Shown: piece by piece, positions 42,195 to 47,168 of the stretch
Layout of the letters: every line of letters starts with the position of its first letter
Position numbering within the stretch: the first letter of the stretch is position 1
NCBI GenBank assembly: GCA_000708835.1
Contig: DF237599.1
Coordinates: 1 to 47,168, forward strand
Length of the DNA stretch: 47,168 nt
Reading direction: 5' to 3'
Source: Klebsormidium nitens
Lineage: Eukaryota > Streptophyta > Klebsormidiophyceae > Klebsormidiales > Klebsormidiaceae
Program-made: the position numbers and the translations under genes
Notes under the pieces: model-generated
Told to the model about the DNA's origin: nothing
The model's database searches: none
What the model saw: the letters and a program-made list of their open reading frames with translations, nothing else

Positions 42195-44820
42195 ATGAAG
42201 GTCTTCATCACTGGAGCGTCTGGTTTTGTTGGCACGCAGCTGATCGCCTATCTCAGCAAGTGTCACGGCGACTCTGTGGTTGCTCTGTCTCGGAGCGCCG
42301 TGGCCGATGAGAAGATCAAGCGGGCGTCTCAGCTGGTGCCCACCAAGGGCTGGCGGGAAGATGGTTCCCGCCCGGAGCCCGGCAAGGTGGAGATTGTGCG
42401 GGGCGATCTCAGCACAAAAGAAGCTCTAATGAAAGGTAAGTGGGGCCCCTGCGTTTCATGCAGCAGCTAGTCAGACAGCAGCAATTCGAAAGTTACTTTT
42501 GAACTGCTTTCGGACGGCAAGCCGCTGATGCTTACTTGTTCAAGCCTGCGGCACGCAAGAGCTCGCAGCTGGTGATGAATTCAAAGCTGTTGTAGGATCC
42601 CATTCAAGAGCGCAGTCCCCCAGCTGAGGTGAAACATGGGAAGCTTAGCGAAGTATCTGGAGCTGGGCAAGGCAACAACCAGCTGTGACTTACCTCTTCC
42701 ACATCTGGATTTTAGCTACCCCCTACCCGCAAGGCCAAGGCCTTCAACACAATGTGTGCCCGCATCTTCAGTACCCCACCCAGCAACCTAGTATATTCCA
42801 GATACAACTCACGTGCACATTGTATGTGCAGGCATGAAGGGGTGCGACGCTGTGATCCATGCTGCAGCTAAGGTTGAAATGTGGGGGGACTATGCCTCCT
42901 TCCGTGAGACAGCCGATGCCACACGCACTGTTGTGGAAGCAGCCAAGGCGGCAGGAGTCCCCAAGTTTGTGCACGTGGGCACCGAGGCTGTGCTCGTCAA
43001 AGTGAGCCGCTTTCCACACGGCTCTATTGTCCTTGGAGATCTCTTCCACTCAAACTCCAGCAGAATCGGTACCTGCCCCGAGTTCTCAGTTGGTTTGCTG
43101 GGCAATAGCATCCTCTTTACAATGCTTTTGTTGGTCAGTTTCTTGTTTAGATCACACCTAATCGCCGATGTGGCACTTTATTCTCACTAGACTGGTCAGT
43201 GTACTACCCGCTTGCCATAACAAAAGCCTCAGACTCTTTCACTGTCCATTAAAATGGCTCTCTCTTGACCTAATTGCACAGGAGGAGCATACGGCCAGGT
43301 TGAACAATTTCCTCCTGACGCCACTTCTCGCTGGAAGCTCGAATTGTGCCAGTTCTTAGACTCAATCACGGGATTCTGGGGGTCTAGACCAAGTACCCAT
43401 GGAGTCCAGACCCCATGGTCCTTAGATTCAATCATGAGAATTCCAGGATTATGGGGTCTGGGCTCTGGGGTTTCAGACTGTCAAGTTGTTAAATCGTCAG
43501 AATCAGTCCAGCTTTACCAATACTTCTATGCAGGCAAAGGGTCCGATTGGGCAAGTCGACGAGACTGCCTCAATCGACCCTCCACTGTGGGCCCCATACA
43601 CTCGAAGCAAGGCCGCCGCAGAGAAGATTGTGCTCGAGGCCAACGATCCGCCCAAGTTTGAGTGTGAGCAATATGTTTTTTGGTTACGTTGGAAAATTTT
43701 GGGGCTGCCTACTGACCTGGATTAAAAATGATGATGACTTGCTGCATGTGAACCCCTTGTAATAGTCCTTGTCGTCAAACACGTTGCAGAGGGGAGTCTT
43801 TCTTGCTTGCACTGATTGTACTCCCTGCGAACCGAAGTTAAGCGGTTTGAATCTGATCGTTCTGCTGCCAGAATCAAGGTCCTGTTGTGACGACTCCGAA
43901 AGCAGTGTTTCGGAGCGTTTGCATTTTCAAATGATGATACCGTGTCATCTTTTGACACGATGCCTTAACGGTTGTAACTCTGCCAGGCGCTTCAAAAGTC
44001 CAAAGGACCGCCGCTTCGAGTCTTTGCTGTGACGCCCTTGCACTTCTTGGCCTCATAGTGGACCACTTGTTTTGGCTCTTAGCCTTGACACTGCTTCAAT
44101 GCCGTGTGCTGTCCAGGCATCAGCGTGCGTCCGCGGTTCATCTGGGGTCGAGGCGACACGGCCCTCAAGCCGATGCTGGCCGCGGCCATGAACGACGGCT
44201 CCTACAAGTGGATCACGCCCTCCAGCCGCTCCTCCACGTGCCACGTCATCAACGTCTGCCACGCGCTGCGGCTAGCCGCAGAGGCCAAGGGCAAAGGTAT
44301 GTCAGCCAGGTACGGCATTGCGAGTTGGGAGTCAGTCCAAGCTGCCGGGTAGCCTGGGGTAGAAACAACGGGCGCATCAGGCAGTCAGCTTTGCGGTGGA
44401 GCAAGAAAATCGTCAAGTCGCACAGGTGCTTCGTGTTTCAGCCTGTACTTCGTCTCTTAGAACAGATGGTTTTATTTGCCAGGGGCTTACGCTTCCCCTT
44501 GCGGCGCAGGCGGTCAGATCTACTTCGTGACGGACGGCCCCCCGTTGTTGCTCAACGACTTCCTGGCGGAGTACATCTGCTCCGACCCCGCTGTCAAGAA
44601 GCCGAGCGGCAGCGTGCCCTTCTGGTTCCTGTGGCGCCTCGAGTCATTCCTAGAGAGCCTGCCGTTTCTAGGGTACGGCGTCAAGCGGAAGCCGCTCGCT
44701 GGCCGGCAGGCGCTCGCGCTCATCGGCCAGGACGTCATTGTGGACGACTCCAAGATCCGGCGGGAAATGGGGTACCGACCGCTGGTGACGGTCGAAGAGG
44801 GGCTCCGAGATGCCAAGTGA
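42195..44820 (+). CDS. Extended short-chain dehydrogenase/reductase (3beta-HSD/epimerase-like)
   Basis: Five exons: 42195-42435, 42832-43001, 43534-43663, 44117-44296, 44510-44820, giving 343 aa with exact phases. The N-terminus MKVFITGASGFVGTQL is the Rossmann dinucleotide-binding site (G7-x2-G10-x2-G13). D-x-V-IHAAAKVEMWG in exon 2 is the usual second NAD(P)-site strand. The catalytic pair is Tyr159 and Lys163 in PYTRSKAAAE, and VRPRFIWGRGD follows as in extended SDRs. The end of the protein (GQIYFVTDG, SKIRREMGYRPLV) matches 3beta-hydroxysteroid dehydrogenase-like proteins. It should oxidise or reduce a hydroxyl/keto group on a sterol, terpenoid or sugar-nucleotide using NAD(P). The substrate is not predictable. 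An in-frame GTG lies 21 bases upstream, but the ATG at 42195 fits the family N-terminus. Confidence 0.88.
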
Positions 44821-46036
44821 CGGCACCAGCTTGTGAAGCATACAGCATGATGCCCCGCCTTGTGAGTTGCGTATATACTAGGCGTCCACATATTCTTTGC
44901 AAGGCATCGACGCCGAAGTCAGCGTTGCATGATCGTGGATGCGCCGCGAGTTGCAGGTACCCGTTGCTAAGTTTCCGTTGATAATCAAATATATGATCGA
45001 ACACTCTCTTATGGAGCGCATTACACCTAGGAACTTCAGCGGTTACAAGTCAAAGAATTTAGGGCACAACAACAATTGGTCAAATATGAAAAGATGAAGA
45101 ATCACCACTTTCATTGTTTGGGCCCCAGATATGTGTCGTTTTGTCCTGCGCATGCTGAATTGTGGAAACCTTCAACAAAGCTCACGTGCGAGTTCTCTAT
45201 CCATGAACCCTCTAGAAGTTTTTGCGTCAAACTTATGAGTGCGACTGAGTACATGTATCCATGCAATTGCAGAGGGGTGTACGTTCCATACATGGCCACA
45301 CTGGGCATTATATATAAGCACGTACGTAGCGCGTAGCTGAACCTCATCCGTTTTGCCCTTAGGTCGATGAGTCCCGATTCGTGGCCCCTGACCGTTTCAG
45401 GTATTAGAAATCTGCCTAGCATCCAACCACTTCAATGTGACATATACGACGCGCACACATGTGCCGGCTGAGCACAAAAATGGAAGCTGTAGGTCGTGTT
45501 GAAGACTCTTAGATTGAGGACCAACTGGATATGAGTGTGTACCTCCGAAGTGTGGCGATGCAGCATGAAGTGTTGGACCAAGGTCGCGGAGCTTCAGCCG
45601 GTCAAGTATGTGCTTACTTACTCTGGTTGCCGGGGTCTTCTCACATGCGTGGGGGCAGGCAAGTGCGGAACATGGATTGAACAGCCTTGCAGATATGCTT
45701 GCAAATAAGTAATCTGAGCACGTTTCTGATTTATTGCCGGAACTTGTGAGGACTGACCTTAGCGTCCTACAAAAGCAACCACCTGACAACCTACATGGCC
45801 GCTCTGCTGCATTGAAGTTATCTTCCTTTGCTAGCATAAGGTTCTATGCACTTTCTATCCGGCCTGAATCTGTACATGCCAGTGGGATAAGTGCCAACTT
45901 GACAACTAGATCCTCTGATTGCAAGAGGTGGATTTCTGGCGCGTGGCCAAAGAGACCGTATCAGCCACTCATCAAGCCTCCTAAGAGCTGGTTACTGGCC
46001 CTTTAATGGCTCAATTGTTATGTAACCGATACAGTC
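44821..46036. other. Spacer between convergent SDR and small helical-protein genes
   Basis: AT-rich sequence between two stop codons on opposite strands. It should contain both 3' UTRs. No gene, RNA gene or repeat was recognised. Confidence 0.5.
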
Positions 46037-46750
46037 TCACCTTTGCATCTCAACTTTGCATTTCTCCTTCTCTTTCGTATCAACACGTGCAGTGCCTCCC
46101 CCTTCTAGAGAAGGGATGGACGCGGCGAGCCTGTTGGTCGTCACCTCGAGCTGCTCTGCCAGGATCGATGTCTCCTCCTTGATGGCCAGCAGCTGCTGCA
46201 CCTGCCAGTGTGAGAGGGCGCACCCCTCCCGCAGAAAGCCGTGGGCCAACCATATCTGGTCGTGCAGCACGCGCCACTCGCGCTGCAGCTGCAGCGCCTC
46301 ATCCGCCCACTGCCTGCCAGCGCATTAACAACGGCGTTGTAGAATTGCCAAGATATCATGACGTGCAGCTTTCTGGGCAGAGGCTGGCAGGGCACAAAGC
46401 ACGAAGTGACTGCAGGAATAATCGTCTCAGGGTGTAGAAATGTAAATGATGTAGTCAGTATAAATGGATTCAAAAGCAAAAGCTCGGAAGTTTTGATCTG
46501 CCTTCTAGCAGCAATCTAAACCACCGCTGCTAGATCAAGTATATCCAACTAAGGTCGAGCTCTTTTGCAACATGCTGCGCTTAACCATGATGAAGCAAGG
46601 ACTCTTTGACAATGCAGGAAAGGCTGGGGACTTCTTGTTCGCCCACCTGTGAGGGCCGGTCAGCTTGTTCACATTGGCTGCCAGGAGCTCCACCTCGCGC
46701 GCGTTCGCTGCCTGGCGCTTCCGAGAGGCCTCTTCGTCAAGACGGGACAT
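46037..46750 (-). CDS. Small helical (coiled-coil-like) protein of unknown family
   Basis: Two exons on the minus strand, 46750-46647 and 46313-46037, give 126 aa with matching phase. The protein is nearly all charged or leucine-rich helix: MSRLDEEASRKRQAANAREV, LLAANVNKLTGPH, then WADEALQLQREWRVLHDQIW, LREGCALSHWQVQQLLAIKE and LAEQLEVTTNRLAASIPSLE. The tail is basic (DTKEKEKCKVEMQR). There is no signal peptide, membrane segment or catalytic motif. Such small helical proteins are often subunits of larger complexes, which is inference only. The last exon might continue to a further exon, since the tail after IPSLEGGG is low-complexity. The start ATG has no in-frame competitor nearby. Confidence 0.62.
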
Positions 46751-47168
46751 GCCGTTCCTTCAACATTACTGCTCAGGACTGCTCAGCAAGAGTGTAGATA
46801 AGAGCAAGGCTACACAGCCTCACAGCCCAGTTGCTACCAGCAGATTGGAAGTGGTGGCACTTGAAAGCAAGCTAGCGGTGCAAGCATAGCCTTGTCAACT
46901 TTATCCCTGCACCGTAGTCAAATATAGCTCCTCTTGGTCATCAACACCTACCGCAACCGGATGCCCCCCGCTTCACTGTGCAACGAGCCCGCAACGAGGG
47001 CGCTGCCCCCTTTTGTTGAATTGAAACGTGAAGTGTTTTGTGGCTGGCTTGCAGGAGGTTGTTGAAGTTTTAATTACCGATCACTGTCACTGTCAGTGCC
47101 TGAGCCTGAGGGCCGAGGCTACAGCAGCACCTGAACAACTGTACACGTTGCAGCGGTGTCAAGAAAGT
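46751..47168. other. Region upstream of the small helical-protein gene
   Basis: This is presumably the promoter and 5' UTR of the minus-strand gene ending at 46750. No further gene is seen before the window ends. Confidence 0.4.

Noticed and set aside
43800-43865. Short 5S-rRNA-like word (GAAGTTAAGCGG) in an SDR intron
   Set aside because: Only about ten bases resemble the 5S core. The rest of the molecule and its helices are absent.
1-47168. CRISPR arrays, operons, bacterial promoters or terminators
   Set aside because: None seen. The gene structure is eukaryotic with spliceosomal introns throughout.

Overview
This window looks like nuclear DNA of an intron-rich, green-lineage eukaryote. 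Genes are split into short GT-AG exons (most donors read GTGAG or GTAAG), exons are GC-rich and introns more AT-rich, there are no operons, and intergenic gaps run from hundreds of bases to several kilobases. It encodes ULTRAPETALA-type SAND proteins, otherwise known from plants, together with a homologue of the ciliary transition-zone protein TMEM138, which seed plants without flagellated cells lack. That pairing suggests a streptophyte alga (a Klebsormidium-like charophyte is my best guess) or an early land plant. The organism is inferred, not proven. All gene models below were built by hand from reading frame, splice sites and intron phase.

Left third (579-16752, + strand): three tandem paralogues, ULT-A, ULT-B and ULT-C, predicted at 691, 613 and 871 aa. 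Each has a shared N-terminal helical module in exon 1, a charged linker, and a SAND domain of the ULTRAPETALA type split over two exons. Only ULT-A keeps the C-terminal Cys-rich module of ULT proteins. Intron phases agree across the three. ULT-A intron 1 holds a cluster of AAACGTTT-like palindromes.

Middle (17490-31085): on the minus strand, a six-exon TMEM138 homologue converges on ULT-C. It is followed by a seven-exon plus-strand class 3 lipase with a plastid-transit-like leader. Next comes a head-to-head pair of small secreted proteins (247 and 236 aa, minus and plus) with the same six-exon architecture and no family I recognise, sharing a 726-bp intergenic region.

Right part (31086-47168): mostly gene-poor. 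It holds an F-box-like/leucine-rich ORF with a probable frameshift (minus), possible relics of a Copia-type RNase H and an SF1 helicase, and two islands packed with GGCGCC palindromes about 6 kb apart. A clear five-exon extended-SDR (3beta-HSD-like) gene follows at 42195-44820 (+), then a small two-exon helical protein on the minus strand at 46037-46750.

The loci do not form one pathway. The ULT-like array would act in chromatin and transcription, TMEM138 at the cilium, the lipase probably in the plastid, and the twin proteins in the secretory route.
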